DNA from: Lachnoclostridium sp. An76
Lineage (GTDB): Bacteria > Bacillota > Clostridia > Lachnospirales > Lachnospiraceae
DNA length: 64,000 nt
Direction: 5' to 3'
Assembly (NCBI RefSeq): GCF_002161355.1
Contig: NZ_NFHL01000005.1
Span: 62,001 to 126,000, forward strand
In this document: one piece after another, positions 51,829 through 60,193 of the stretch
Layout of the letters: the number at the start of each line of letters is the position of its first letter
Position numbering within the stretch: the first letter of the stretch is position 1
The notes under the pieces: model-generated
Told to the model about the DNA's origin: nothing
Databases searched by the model: none
The model's input: only the letters and a program-made list of their open reading frames with translations
Position numbers and translations under genes: made by a program

Positions 51829-52995
51829 TCATTTACCCTTTCCCAGGCAGATCCTGCCGCTCTCACACCCGCTCTTTACTACCCTGCCGACAACGGAAAC
51901 CTTTGTCTCCATACCGGCCCGGTCGAATTCCTCCAGCATGCTCTCTGCCTCTTCTTCCGGCACGGCGAGAAGGAGCCCGCCCGAAGTCTGGGGATCACAG
52001 AGAAGATCCAGCCACATCTCATCCGGGCCACCTGCATCTGTGCTACCTGCATCTATGCCGTCTGATCCCGGGTTCCCCGCATCCGGACCGCTCACTTCCA
52101 GATCGCCCGTATCCAGCATCGGCGCCACATGCTTCCGGTTCCGGTACGCCCCGCCCGGGATCAGCCCCATCTGTGCGTATTCTTTCACTCCGTGCATGTA
52201 AGCCACATCTTCCACATTAATCTGAATCACAGCGCCGCTGGCCTCCGCCATCTCGGAGCAGTGGCCGAGCAGCCCGAATCCGGTCACATCCGTACACGCA
52301 TGGACCGTGAATTTCCGCGCCGTCTCTTTTGCCTTTTTGTTCAGTGAAGTCATGACCCGGATCACTTCCCGGGCAGACTGCTCAGACGCAAGCTGCGCCT
52401 TTACCGCTGTATTCACGATGCCGCTCCCGAGCTGCTTCGTCAGGATCAGCACATCGCCTTCCCGGCAGCCGTAATTCTTATAGATCTGATCCGGGTGGAC
52501 AAATCCTGTGACTGCCAGTCCGTATTTCGGCACATCGTCCTGGATCGAATGCCCGCCTACGAGCACAGCCCCCGCCTCGCGCACTTTATCCGCGCCGCCC
52601 CGGAGGATCTCCCCCAGGATATCCGGGTCCAGCTCCCCCGGGAATTCCACGATATTCAGGGCGATCTTCGGCTCTCCGCCCATGGCGTAGACATCGCTGA
52701 GCGCATTGGCCGCCGCCACCTGGCCGAATGTATACGGATCATCTACCACCGGCGGGAAAAAGTCCAGCGTCTGTATCACCGCCGTATCTTCCGTTACTTT
52801 ATAGACCGCCGCATCGTCCGATGTCTCAAATCCCACAAGCAGGGACGGGTCACTGAACTTCGGCAGCCGCTCCAGCACCCGGGATAAAGTGTCCGGACCG
52901 ATCTTTGCCGCACATCCCCCGTGCTTCACAAATTGTGTCAGCCGGACATTTCCCGGCTGAGCAAGTTTTCCTGATCGAGGAGATTTTCCGCTCAT
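51829..52995 (-). CDS. selD: Selenide, water dikinase (selenophosphate synthase)
   Basis: Makes selenophosphate from selenide and ATP. The 388-residue protein has the N-terminal motif LTQFVKHGGCAAKIGP, with catalytic Cys28 and Lys31; the second Cys of the usual GCGCK is Ala here. It also has SDDAAVYKV, VVDDPYTFGQVAAANALSDVYAMGG, GGHSIQDD and GFGLLGHCSEM. A Gly/Asp-rich insertion of about 30 residues (near 305-335, with DAGNPGSDGIDAGSTDAGG) is unusual. GAGGAGGAACAGAT precedes the ATG. No selA or selB is in the window, so the protein may serve a selenium-dependent molybdenum hydroxylase system rather than Sec insertion. Confidence 0.94.
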   Translation of the reverse strand: MSGKSPRSGKLAQPGNVRLTQFVKHGGCAAKIGPDTLSRVLERLPKFSDPSLLVGFETSDDAAVYKVTEDTAVIQTLDFFPPVVDDPYTFGQVAAANALSDVYAMGGEPKIALNIVEFPGELDPDILGEILRGGADKVREAGAVLVGGHSIQDDVPKYGLAVTGFVHPDQIYKNYGCREGDVLILTKQLGSGIVNTAVKAQLASEQSAREVIRVMTSLNKKAKETARKFTVHACTDVTGFGLLGHCSEMAEASGAVIQINVEDVAYMHGVKEYAQMGLIPGGAYRNRKHVAPMLDTGDLEVSGPDAGNPGSDGIDAGSTDAGGPDEMWLDLLCDPQTSGGLLLAVPEEEAESMLEEFDRAGMETKVSVVGRVVKSGCESGRICLGKGK

Positions 52996-53012
52996 ATCTG
53001 TTCCTCCTCTCT

Positions 53013-53723
53013 CTACGGACGGATCACGCTCATCGCTCCCTGGAGCGTTTCTACGATGCTGTACATATTCGTCACACTTCCGACCGCCAGCTTATCCTTG
53101 AGCCCATAGAAATCCAGGCACGTCCCGCAGGTCATGATCTCCACGCCCTGCTCTTCCAGGGCTTTCAGGTCGGCCAGACACTCTGAGCCCTCGACAGTCA
53201 GCTTTGCGCCCCCATTGTAAAAAAGCATCTTATCCGGCAGCGTATCGAGCTGTGTGACCGCGAAGAGAAAGCTCTTCATCAGGATATGGCCCAGCTCATC
53301 GCTGCCCTCTCCCATCCGGTCAGAGCCGATGGCAGCCACTGTGCCGATGCAGGAAGCGCAGCCCGGCGCTCCCTGGACACCTGCCGCCGCTGCCGGATCT
53401 GCTGCGTTGCCGCCGTCCGCGCCCGCATTCCCGTCCGACGCTGCTTTCCCGTCCGCCGCTGTCTTCCCATCCGATGCTGCCGGCGCGCTGTGCTTCCCTG
53501 CGTTTTCTCCCACTGTGATCAGCACCCGGTACTCTCTCTGGGCGAGCTGTTCCTGTTCCGCCCGGGCGCCGGAGCTTTTCGCCAGCTTCATGACATTGCG
53601 CACCGCGGTCTCATTGTCCACCAGGACTTCGATCTGCTCCGGTCCGGTCAGCGCGTCCATCGCTTTCTTTGTCTTAACGACAGGGATCGGGCAGATATCG
53701 CCCATTGCATTTACTGTGATCAT
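53013..53723 (-). CDS. yedF: YedF, sulfurtransferase-like selenium metabolism protein
   Basis: A 236-residue two-domain protein. The N-terminal TusA/SirA domain has MGDICPIPVVKTKKAM, with acceptor Cys11. The C-terminal DsrE-like domain (about 140-236) has LMKSFLFAVTQLDTLPDKMLFYNGGAKLTVEG and CGTCLDFYGL. The linker (about 85-135) is a low-complexity Ala/Asp/Gly run of SDGKAA-like units, longer than usual. It is the first gene of the selenium operon. The start at 53723 follows GGAGGAAAAACAC. It is probably a Se/S relay to SelD. Confidence 0.92.
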   Translation of the reverse strand: MITVNAMGDICPIPVVKTKKAMDALTGPEQIEVLVDNETAVRNVMKLAKSSGARAEQEQLAQREYRVLITVGENAGKHSAPAASDGKTAADGKAASDGNAGADGGNAADPAAAAGVQGAPGCASCIGTVAAIGSDRMGEGSDELGHILMKSFLFAVTQLDTLPDKMLFYNGGAKLTVEGSECLADLKALEEQGVEIMTCGTCLDFYGLKDKLAVGSVTNMYSIVETLQGAMSVIRP

Positions 53724-54026
53724 GTGTTTTTCCTCCTCTATTTCCTGGCCGGCCTGTCTCCACTGCCGGTCCTTCTGATGATCCGAACTATATATAATGT
53801 AATACACTGTCCCGGTTTTATCAACAAAATAAATGAGTTGGAAAAATCCTGGTATATTTTCGGATTTTGACAGCATACTACTTAATAAAAAAGTCCAGCT
53901 AAGAAATGTCAAGAGGTGATATGAAAAAAATTAATTTTTTACAATAGCGCAAAAAATGGTAACCTTAACAGACCATTCCGATATATTGGATTGGTCGCAA
54001 ACTAAATATTGAGAATGCCGTGCTGA
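53724..54026. other. Gap between yedF and the IS110 transposase
   Basis: Holds the candidate selenium-operon promoter and, from about 53930, AT-rich sequence presumed to be the downstream flank of the IS110 element. No gene. The exact IS end cannot be set because IS110 elements lack obvious terminal repeats. Confidence 0.5.
53884..53912 (-). promoter_or_regulatory. Candidate promoter of the selenium operon
   Basis: On the minus strand TTGACA (53912-53907), 17 bp, TTTATT (53889-53884), a consensus -35 with a weak -10. Transcription would start about 155 bp before yedF. The -35 box is close to the presumed IS110 edge. Confidence 0.4.
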
Positions 54027-55364
54027 TTATGCGGCTTTTCGTATCTTATCTGGATGCTCTGCGGCAAAGCGCCTGCAGTGCTCCTCCGGAGTGATGACCT
54101 CGAAGGGTTTGTTATCCCGAAGCATGGCAAAAATGATGTTGCAGATTTTATGCATGACAGCGCCCATTGCTACCGTCTTTTTCTTGCCGGAACACTTCCG
54201 GGTGTAATAGTCGTAAACCACAGGATTCACAGGCGTGCCGCTTCCCTTATCAACTTTTACGTTATTGAGCGCGACCATGTGAAGGACCCGTCTGGCAAGG
54301 CTGGAGCCACGTTTGGACATATGGACTTTATCGCCATTGAGTTTCCCAGACTGTTTGACGGCAGGATCAAGCCCAAAGTAAGCATAAAGCTTTTTCGGGG
54401 AAGAAAAAAGTTTAAAATCGCCCATCTCCGCAATCAGGACGATTGCGCTTAAGAAACCGATCCCGCGCAGGGACTGCAGAAGGCAGATCTGGTCGTAGAT
54501 CAAAGTATCCTGCAGCCGGTCGACCGTCTCGTGGAGCGCCTTCAGGAGTGCGTCCAGATGCTTCTGGTATTCCTGGTAAGTATCGATATAAAGGCGAATG
54601 CGGACAGCATTGCTTGGAAGCGCCCTTCCGAAAACAGCAGCATCCTGTGCGGCAGCAATGATGGTGTCATACTTACGCAGGGCATAAGCTTCGCCAAAAC
54701 GTGCTGTGCTGCGGATGATCTTCACGATATCGTCTTTAGAAGCGGCAAGCATGTCTTCAGCAAGAGGATAAGAGCTTAGCAGCTTTAAGGAAGACTGTGT
54801 GGTGACTTTGCTGAAGACTTTCGCATAAGCGGGGAAAGACACTTTCAGTTCCGCAGTAAGTTTGAGGGCGACAGCAGACTGGAGGTCCTTGAAATAATAG
54901 TAATCACGGACCAGGTTCCTCAGATCGACAACGGAATCATCCGGAATGATGGAAGTCTTAAGAGAAACGTTCAGGCCGACAAGGGCAGCCTTTTTCGAGT
55001 CGAATTTATCATTATGCAGTTTCCTTATGTTGATATTTGTGCTATTCTTAGTGATGATAGGATTAATGACTGAGCAGTCAAACCCCTTATCACGAAGGAA
55101 GCACAGGAGCGGGATGTGGTAGATCCCGGTAGACTCAAGGAAGCAGCGGCTTTTGAGAGAATACGTTTCTTGTGCTTCTTTTATTTTTGCGACAGCAAGG
55201 TCTCTGGACCTTGGATCAGAATGGACGATCTTAAAGGGCTTCCCGATAAAAGAACCGTTAGGGAGGGCAATAGACATCCAGGTAAAATCAGCGCCAACAT
55301 CAAGGCCGACAGAGAGGTAAGAAGAAACGCTGTCAATCAATGTAAGTAATCTTTTGTAATGCAT
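54027..55364 (-). CDS. IS110-family transposase
   Basis: A 445-residue recombinase of the IS110 family (RuvC-like DEDD domain plus serine Tnp domain), guided by a bridge RNA in this family. DEDD residues are Asp22 (VGLDVG), Glu77 (FLESTG), Asp119 and Asp122 (NDKFDSKKA). The C-terminal Transposase_20 domain has LRGIGFLSAIVLIAEMGDF and the catalytic-serine context KRGSSLARRVLHM. The start at 55364 follows AAAGGATGTTTACT. The gene appears intact. It is inserted between rubrerythrin and the selenium operon. Confidence 0.94.
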   Translation of the reverse strand: MHYKRLLTLIDSVSSYLSVGLDVGADFTWMSIALPNGSFIGKPFKIVHSDPRSRDLAVAKIKEAQETYSLKSRCFLESTGIYHIPLLCFLRDKGFDCSVINPIITKNSTNINIRKLHNDKFDSKKAALVGLNVSLKTSIIPDDSVVDLRNLVRDYYYFKDLQSAVALKLTAELKVSFPAYAKVFSKVTTQSSLKLLSSYPLAEDMLAASKDDIVKIIRSTARFGEAYALRKYDTIIAAAQDAAVFGRALPSNAVRIRLYIDTYQEYQKHLDALLKALHETVDRLQDTLIYDQICLLQSLRGIGFLSAIVLIAEMGDFKLFSSPKKLYAYFGLDPAVKQSGKLNGDKVHMSKRGSSLARRVLHMVALNNVKVDKGSGTPVNPVVYDYYTRKCSGKKKTVAMGAVMHKICNIIFAMLRDNKPFEVITPEEHCRRFAAEHPDKIRKAA

Positions 55365-55728
55365 AGTAAACATCCTTTCCGGCAGGCATCCATTTCCAAA
55401 AGGTGGATACACAACCTAGCGGCTTATACAGGTATAGCCTGAGGCTTCCCAACCAGCCAAACCATAAATCACCACCGAATGGACAGACAGACTTTCTAAG
55501 AGGTTTCCCCGGCGGGAGGCCGGGTCCCAAGGAGGCGTCGTCAATCGCCCTGCCTCAGTGATTATACCTCATGATCTGATCTGATGCATCATGGAAGCCT
55601 CAGACACGGTAAGGAACAATAACTTCTGATGGAGAGAGAATCCCTCCTTCAGTTATTCATTTAGACTTTGTAACTATTAACCCGTAGTCATTATTGACTA
55701 CACCATTATCATACTAGGAGGTTCTGAC
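55365..55728. other. IS110 upstream non-coding end (bridge RNA candidate) and rubrerythrin promoter region
   Basis: The 5' non-coding flank of IS110 transposase genes encodes the bridge RNA in studied members. Here roughly 55413-55620 is GC-rich and structured (for example CCCCGGCGGGAGGCCGGG near 55507). Past it lies AT-rich sequence with the perfect inverted repeat GTAGTCA-TTAT-TGACTAC (55684-55701), 28 bp before the rubrerythrin ATG. The repeat is a candidate operator. Bridge RNA loops are not resolved. Confidence 0.5.
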
Positions 55729-56328
55729 ATGTCTGTTAATTTTTCTGAAAGCAGGACAAAAGAAAACCTGATGCGTGCCTTCGCAGGAGAGAGCCAGGCC
55801 CGCAACCGCTATACGATCGCGGCGGAGCGTGCCGAAGAGGGTGGGATGCTCACGATCGCTGATGTATTCCGCTATACCGCAGACCAGGAGCGCGCCCATG
55901 CCGAGAGGTTTTACAGTCTTTTAAAAGACCTTTCCGGGGAGACCGTGCACATTGATGGCTCTTATCCGATCGACCAGCAGGATACGCTTCCGGAGCTGCT
56001 GCGGGCTGCGGAACACAATGAACACGAAGAGTACGCCGATGTATACCAGGCGTTCGGAGATACCGCAAAGGAGGAAGGGTTTTTAGAAGCCGCGTCCGCC
56101 TTCTATCAGATCGCTGAGATCGAACATGTCCATGAAAAACGGTTCGGCGCACTGGCGGACATGCTGGGATCAAATATGTATTATCATTCTGAACAGGTAT
56201 CCAGGTGGATGTGTACGAACTGCGGCTATATACATGAAGGTCAGGCTGCGCCGAAAGTATGCCCTGTGTGCCGGCATGAGCAGGGATATTTTCTCCCATA
56301 TGCAATGGCCTGCTACAAACTGCCATAA
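55729..56328 (+). CDS. rbr: Rubrerythrin
   Basis: A non-haem diiron peroxidase that protects anaerobes from hydrogen peroxide. The 199-residue protein has the ferritin-like domain with diiron ligands in Glu21, the EXXH at 54-57 (QERAH), Glu97/100 and the second EXXH at 130-133. A C-terminal rubredoxin-like FeS4 site uses Cys162, Cys165, Cys178 and Cys181. AGGAGG lies 7 nt before the ATG. It is monocistronic, flanked by two insertion sequences (IS110 upstream, ISLre2 downstream). Confidence 0.95.
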   Translation: MSVNFSESRTKENLMRAFAGESQARNRYTIAAERAEEGGMLTIADVFRYTADQERAHAERFYSLLKDLSGETVHIDGSYPIDQQDTLPELLRAAEHNEHEEYADVYQAFGDTAKEEGFLEAASAFYQIAEIEHVHEKRFGALADMLGSNMYYHSEQVSRWMCTNCGYIHEGQAAPKVCPVCRHEQGYFLPYAMACYKLP

Positions 56329-56563
56329 ACAGGAGATCATCTTGGATACAGGACCAGAACTGACGCGCGGATCACGGCCGTGCTGTTACTAGATCAGCCG
56401 GAAATCAACCTTACGAAAAAATAAAAAGTTAGTGTATAATTATTATTGGCAAAAATAGGAATTATTCCTAAATAAAAAGGGAAGCAGAGAAAATCCCCAC
56501 TTCCCAATCATACAGTTTTTCTTTATGATGTTAGTTGCGAACAAAACACGTAAAGGAGACTGT

Positions 56564-58000
56564 ATGATGAAATCTATTGTAGAAGAAAAAATGGTATCTT
56601 TCAAGGTGCTGGAGCAGAAAGTTTTTTCCTATGTTTGCGAGTTGGGTAGGATGATCACCCAGATCATTCTGGAAAACTATGATGACGAACTGGCAAAAGA
56701 GAGAGATAAAAAGGCTTACAGGAACAAAGGCAAACGGGAAACCTCGATCAAAACTGTATATGGGGAAGTGACCTATTCCAGAAGAGTTTACCGGACAGAA
56801 CAAGAGGACGGAAGGACCGCCCACATCTATCTTCTGGATCAGGCGATGCAGATGGAGAAGATTGGGCTGATCTCTACGAACCTTGCAGAAAAGATTGCCC
56901 TTACAGTAACAGAATCCCCTTATCGTGTCAGCGCAGATATAATAAGTGATACCTGCGGGCAGACGATCAGCCATGGGGGTGTCTGGAACCTGATCCAACA
57001 GCTGGGAGAACGGATCAGCGAAGAGGAGGAATACGCGGTACAGCAGATGGAAGCAGATCTGGCGGAAGGGAAAAGAGCAGTTGGTATTCTTTTTGAGGAG
57101 ATGGATGGTGTGTGGCTGCGGATGCAGGATTCCACGCATAGAAAGGCACCGAAGCAGGAAATGAAGGTTTTCACGATGTATGAAGGGTGGGATTCGGATA
57201 ACCCGAAAAGGAGCAGCCTTGTGAACAAGAAGATGCTGGCGGGGATGGAGAAAAGCGGTCAGTTCCATCAAAAACGGGAAGCACTGATTGAAAAGATCTA
57301 TGATGCAGATGAGATCGGTCAGCGTATCCTGAACGGAGATGGAGGAAGCTGGATCAAAGAGGCCTATGACCCGGAGGTTATCTTCCAACTGGATCGGTTC
57401 CATATTTATAAGGAGATTAAAAAGAATATCCGGGATGTAGAAGCTCAGGAACGGATCAAAGAGCTCCTGGAGCAGAAGAAAGTAGAGGAGATGCTGGAAT
57501 ATATCCAGGTCTATGCAGACAGCATAGAGAGTGATGATCCGAAAGATAAGGGGAGCAAAAATGCAAGGGAATTATACAAATATCTGTGGAATAACCGGGA
57601 GGGGCTGATTCCATACCAGGAAAGGGGAATTGAGTTGCCTGACGCACCAGAAGGGATCATATATAAAAACATGGGAGTGCAGGAGAACCAGAACTGTACG
57701 GTGGTCACAATGCGGATGAAGCATCGGAGGATGAGATGGTCCGTACAAGGGGCAAATAACATGGCAAAAGCCCTGTATCGGAAGGAGAACAGGGAACTGA
57801 TCGATACGATCGAACGGTATACAGATGGACTGATATTCACGATGCAGATGGAGGAAATCGTCAAAACGCTGAGTGCTGCGAAAGCACCGAAGAAAGACGG
57901 GAAAGGGAATCCGTATATAGATGCCATCACACATCATATGCCACTCCTGGATGCAATGCGGACAGCATCAAGAAGAGCTTTTGAAAAAGCCTTCTGTTAA
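56564..58000 (+). CDS. ISLre2-family transposase (UPF0236)
   Basis: A 478-residue transposase. The N-terminal CELGRMITQIILENYDDELAKERDKKAYRNKGKRETSIKT and GEVTYSRRVYR regions, then the DRFHIYKEIKKNI and RRMRWSVQGANNMAKAL motifs, are characteristic of ISLre2/UPF0236 elements. The start at 56564 follows AAAGGAGACTGT. The element probably spans about 56446 to 58095: a TTGGCA-type sequence at the left (ATTATTGGCAAAAATAGG) is inverted at the right (GTGCCAACGATTAC). The C-terminal RRAFEKAFC ends cleanly, so the copy looks intact. Confidence 0.9.
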   Translation: MMKSIVEEKMVSFKVLEQKVFSYVCELGRMITQIILENYDDELAKERDKKAYRNKGKRETSIKTVYGEVTYSRRVYRTEQEDGRTAHIYLLDQAMQMEKIGLISTNLAEKIALTVTESPYRVSADIISDTCGQTISHGGVWNLIQQLGERISEEEEYAVQQMEADLAEGKRAVGILFEEMDGVWLRMQDSTHRKAPKQEMKVFTMYEGWDSDNPKRSSLVNKKMLAGMEKSGQFHQKREALIEKIYDADEIGQRILNGDGGSWIKEAYDPEVIFQLDRFHIYKEIKKNIRDVEAQERIKELLEQKKVEEMLEYIQVYADSIESDDPKDKGSKNARELYKYLWNNREGLIPYQERGIELPDAPEGIIYKNMGVQENQNCTVVTMRMKHRRMRWSVQGANNMAKALYRKENRELIDTIERYTDGLIFTMQMEEIVKTLSAAKAPKKDGKGNPYIDAITHHMPLLDAMRTASRRAFEKAFC

Positions 58001-58165
58001 AAGAAAGAAAGGTGAGCGGAAAAAATCCAGGGAAAATTATCTGAAAATAGCAGAAATAAACTGACATCAACAAATAAGAAAAAGTGCCAACGATTACTTG
58101 ACACATACAAATAAAAATTAGGGGTTTACAAACCGTTCTTCTTATGGTAGAATACCATTTGTCGA

Positions 58166-58250
58166 GCGGAAGTGGCGGAATGGCAGACGCGCTAGATTCA
58201 GGTTCTAGTGGGAGTTTTATCCTGTGGGAGTTCAAGTCTCCTCTTCCGCA
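58166..58250 (+). tRNA. tRNA-Leu (CAG)
   Basis: Acceptor stem GCGGAAG (58166-58172) pairs with CTTCCGC (58243-58249), discriminator A at 58250. The D-arm has GGCGGAATGGCAGACGC, and the anticodon stem CTAGA / TCTAG closes the loop TTCAGGT with anticodon CAG (58199-58201). A long class II variable arm (GGGAGTTTTATCCT) and the T-arm GGGAGTTCAAGTCTCC complete it. CCA is not encoded. Confidence 0.97.
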
Positions 58251-58260
58251 TTGCCAGAGA

Positions 58261-58290
58261 AAGGATCCTTTAAAAAAGGGTCCTTTTTTA
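58261..58290 (+). terminator. Terminator after tRNA-Leu
   Basis: AAGGATCC (58261-58268) pairs with GGGTCCTT (58278-58285, one G-T pair) and is followed by TTTTTATG. Confidence 0.75.
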
Positions 58291-58398
58291 TGTCATCTCT
58301 GTATATTTTCTGATCTCACGTGCATTTCGCCCTGCTTGCAAATCCCCTCTGGATAAATTATAATATAGTATCATTGATTTCCCGGGAGGCGGACCGAT

Positions 58399-59976
58399 AT
58401 GTGGATGAGGACTGAGCTGAAAAAAAAGGCGCGCACACTGCTGAAACAGAATTATTGGAAAGCAGTCTCCGTCTGCTTTATCATCGCTATGCTCACCACA
58501 GCCTACCCTGTCTCAACGACATTTATATCTCTGCAGAATATCTCCGTCACAGCTGAGCCTGACGCTGCCTTTGCCCTCGACATGCCGAACTCCGAAATTG
58601 TCATCCAGACAGTCAGCCACTTTTTTGAAGGCGTGTCCCTGCCCGGGATAGGTGGCCGCATCGTGAGCGCTGCCGGGCAGATCATGATCGATATGTTTTC
58701 GAACCATATCACTCTTTTCTTTAATATCCTGCGCTCAGCCAACGCTTTCCTCAGCGAGGGCGCCAGCATTGGTCTGATCCTCACTGCCGCCGGGCTCCTG
58801 CTCGCATTTTTATACCAGATATTTATCAATAATCTTCTCCTGATCGGTGAGAAGCGCTTTTTTATGGAAATCCACAGCTACAGGGGGACCATGATCTCAA
58901 AGATCTTCTTTCTGTTCAAGCTGCGCTGCCTGCGCAGGCCTGCATGGGTCATGTTCTGCCGTACCCTTTTTCAGTCTCTCTGGGATCTGACGATCGTCGG
59001 CGGTATCATCAAACACTATGAATACAGCATGATCCCTTTCATCCTGGCTGAAAATCCGCAGATCAGCCGCCGGGATGCGTTCTTCCTGTCCAGACAGCTC
59101 ACAGCGCACAATAAATGGAGACTGTTCCTCCTGGACCTGTCTTTTGCCGGATGGACCGTCCTCTCCGTCCTTACGCTGGGACTCCTCGAATTTTTATTCG
59201 TAAATCCTTATATCGCCACATGCAAAGCTGAGCTCTACCTTTCCCTGCGCAGGAATTACGTGCTGTCCCGCGCCCCGGGATACGAGCGGCTGAATGACTC
59301 CTGTCTGGAGCATGTGCCCTCTGAAGATGAACTGCTGATCCGCAAGGCTCTTTATGACGACTCAAAAGGCCCCTATACAAAGATTTCTTACTTTGCCCCG
59401 GAACAGTACCCGGTCTTCCTTTTTTCTGTCCAGCCGCCGCTGCGGGCTGTCCGCTCCCCGTTAAAAGCCGGGCGGAAATATGATGCGTGTACTATGCTTT
59501 TCCTCTTCCATGCGTTTTCTCTGTTCGGATGGCTCCTGGAAATGCTTGTACACCTGGTCCAGAACGGGACATTTAACAATGATACTATGTTTTTCGCGCC
59601 ATGGGTGCCGCTGTACGGGCTATTCGGCATACTCTCCCTTGCACTCACGAAGCGGGTAGTCCAGAAGCCTGCGCTTGCATTTGCGGTATGTTTCGCAGTA
59701 TATTCCCTGCTGGAATATACTTCAAACTTAGTGTCCGACCTTCTTCTCGGCTTCCCATTCCGGGATTACAGCGGATTTTTACTGAACCTGAACGGGCGGA
59801 TCTATCCGGGCGGTTCGGCCGTCTTTGCACTGCTCGGCTGTGGGTTCATCTATTTCCTCGCGCCAAAATGGGCCGAACAGTTCGAGAAGGCCGGACGGCC
59901 CGTAAGGTGGGCAGTCTGTATCATCCTGACCCTGCTGCTTGCCGCAGACACTGTCTTCGCGCCCCTGCGCAGCTGA
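58399..59976 (+). CDS. DUF975-CmpB (putative ABC transporter permease) membrane protein
   Basis: A 525-residue polytopic membrane protein combining two families. The N-terminal part (about 1-330) has the DUF975 pattern (RTELKKKARTLLKQNYWKAVSVCFI and the FFLSRQLTAHNKWRLFLLDLSFAGWTVLSVLTLGLLEFLFVNPY core). The C-terminal part (about 365-520) matches the CmpB/PF06541 'putative ABC transporter permease' domain (FSLFGWLLEMLVHLVQNGTFNNDTMFFAPWVPLYGLFGI, NLNGRIYPGGSAVFALLGC). Despite the name, transport is unproven for these. The ATG has GGGAGGCGGACC upstream. It is monocistronic. Confidence 0.82.
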   Translation: MWMRTELKKKARTLLKQNYWKAVSVCFIIAMLTTAYPVSTTFISLQNISVTAEPDAAFALDMPNSEIVIQTVSHFFEGVSLPGIGGRIVSAAGQIMIDMFSNHITLFFNILRSANAFLSEGASIGLILTAAGLLLAFLYQIFINNLLLIGEKRFFMEIHSYRGTMISKIFFLFKLRCLRRPAWVMFCRTLFQSLWDLTIVGGIIKHYEYSMIPFILAENPQISRRDAFFLSRQLTAHNKWRLFLLDLSFAGWTVLSVLTLGLLEFLFVNPYIATCKAELYLSLRRNYVLSRAPGYERLNDSCLEHVPSEDELLIRKALYDDSKGPYTKISYFAPEQYPVFLFSVQPPLRAVRSPLKAGRKYDACTMLFLFHAFSLFGWLLEMLVHLVQNGTFNNDTMFFAPWVPLYGLFGILSLALTKRVVQKPALAFAVCFAVYSLLEYTSNLVSDLLLGFPFRDYSGFLLNLNGRIYPGGSAVFALLGCGFIYFLAPKWAEQFEKAGRPVRWAVCIILTLLLAADTVFAPLRS

Positions 59977-60193
59977 AACAACGCGGAAATCTCCGCCTGG
60001 CTTATGCTGCCGGTATGCCCCGGGACTGGGCCCTGGGACTGATGCGCGCCGGTATTGATTTTTAACGCAAATAATAGTAAACTTTCTATAAGTTATCTTT
60101 TCGCAGATACAGGCAGCTGACAGGCATCTGCGGTCCGGCTGCCACTGTAAATAATATGCCGTCCGAAAGCAGGCGGCGGAAATGGAGAATACT

